From the NCBI GenBank assembly GCA_003662205.1, contig QMXQ01000114.1, positions 1-5,300 on the forward strand: a DNA stretch of 5,300 nt. The letters are read 5' to 3'. Origin of the DNA: Candidatus Bathyarchaeota archaeon (GTDB lineage: Archaea; Thermoproteota; Bathyarchaeia; TCS64). The first letter of the stretch is position 1; each line of letters begins with the position of its first letter. This document shows, piece after piece, positions 5,035 to 5,300 of this stretch. Both the position numbers and the translations under genes were made by a program. The notes under the pieces are model-generated. The model was not told the origin of the DNA. It was given only the letters and a program-made list of their open reading frames with translations, and made no database searches.

Positions 5035-5300
5035 ATGGGAGACCTCAGAATCGGCGTATGGGTCTGCGAGTGCGGCGGGAACATAGGCGATGTCGTCGAC
5101 GTCCAGAGGGTGGTCGACGCCATCAATCCCGAGGTCGCATACGCCCGGCGCGAGCGATACCTCTGCTCCAAGCCCTCGGTGGAGCAGATCAAGGCGGCGG
5201 TGAAGCGGCAGAAACTCGACCGCGTCGTCCTCGCCTGCTGCACGCCGAAGATGCACAGGGAGACCTTCACCCGGAACCTGGAGGAGGCCGGCCTCAACCC
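5035..5300 (+). CDS. hdrA: HdrA-like subunit, N-terminal fragment cut by window edge
   Basis: HdrA is the FAD- and multi-[4Fe-4S]-containing core of soluble heterodisulfide reductase and the site of electron bifurcation in characterised complexes. Only 88 residues are visible. They match the HdrA N-terminal domain: RIGVWVCECGGNIGDVVDV (5-23, Cys11/Cys13), YLCSKPS (42-48, Cys44), a VVLACCTPKMHRETF stretch (64-78, Cys68/Cys69) and LEEAGLNP at the edge, closely resembling the methanogen pattern VCHCG...CS...ACSPR.H...F. The FAD-binding and ferredoxin domains lie outside, so fusions such as HdrA-MvhD or HdrA2-type duplications cannot be judged. It starts 13 bases after the flavoprotein stop, with G-rich bases directly ahead but no textbook SD. 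Related N-termini occur in QmoA/QmoB; the hdrB and hdrC genes upstream favour HdrA. Confidence 0.88.
   Translation, partial: MGDLRIGVWVCECGGNIGDVVDVQRVVDAINPEVAYARRERYLCSKPSVEQIKAAVKRQKLDRVVLACCTPKMHRETFTRNLEEAGLN

Noticed and set aside
1363..5300. Membrane succinate dehydrogenase (complex II) operon
   Set aside because: No hydrophobic anchor subunit is seen, the FAD-linking His is missing, and the third Fe-S motif is 4Fe type; hdr genes flank the module.
5035..5300. QmoA/QmoB (sulfate-reducer complex) instead of HdrA
   Set aside because: The family is related, but no apr genes or qmoC are visible and full hdrB and hdrC precede it; the missing remainder prevents a complete test.
1..5300. 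CRISPR arrays, tRNA/rRNA, IS elements, recombination sites, intrinsic terminators
   Set aside because: I found no spaced direct repeats, cloverleaf-like stretches, transposase motifs or T-runs following hairpins; coding sequence fills almost the whole window.

Overview
The window looks like high-GC archaeal DNA. The sequence shows dense, same-direction genes separated by 2 to 13 bases or overlapping by 4, heavy use of AGG for arginine with regular ATA for isoleucine, A/T-rich TATA/BRE-like elements instead of bacterial -35/-10 boxes, and GGAGG-type ribosome binding sites. HdrA/B/C-family proteins, best known from methanogens and related anaerobes, fit this. I cannot name the lineage. An uncultured anaerobic archaeon, methanogenic or not, is the likeliest source.

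Left side, minus strand (1-1263): the two subunits of a class I iron-sulfur fumarate hydratase (malate <-> fumarate), in the order beta then alpha. The alpha gene runs off the left edge. Middle (1264-1362): a short divergent intergenic region carrying a clear TATA/BRE promoter for the right-hand genes and a weaker one for the fumarase genes. Right side, plus strand (1363-5300): five tightly packed genes, hdrC-like, hdrB-like, a 2Fe-2S + 2x[4Fe-4S] iron-sulfur protein, a fumarate reductase-type flavoprotein (TfrA/SdhA-like), and the start of hdrA, which runs off the right edge.

How the genes may work together: fumarase supplies fumarate, and the flavoprotein reduces it to succinate. Electrons would reach its FAD through the iron-sulfur protein and the HdrABC module. 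HdrB has both cysteine-rich CCG motifs that carry the noncubane clusters of heterodisulfide reductase, and HdrA is the flavin-bifurcating subunit in characterised complexes. No membrane anchor is present in the window, the third Fe-S motif of the iron-sulfur protein is of 4Fe rather than 3Fe type, and the flavoprotein lacks the covalent-FAD histidine. The picture is therefore a soluble, quinone-independent fumarate reductase. It resembles methanogen thiol:fumarate reductase (TfrAB), but the parts fused in TfrB are here separate genes and a whole HdrABC set is co-encoded. Whether the complex oxidises CoM-SH + CoB-SH, bifurcates electrons, or uses another thiol is inference.

No RNA genes, mobile elements, CRISPR arrays, clear terminators or pseudogenes were seen.
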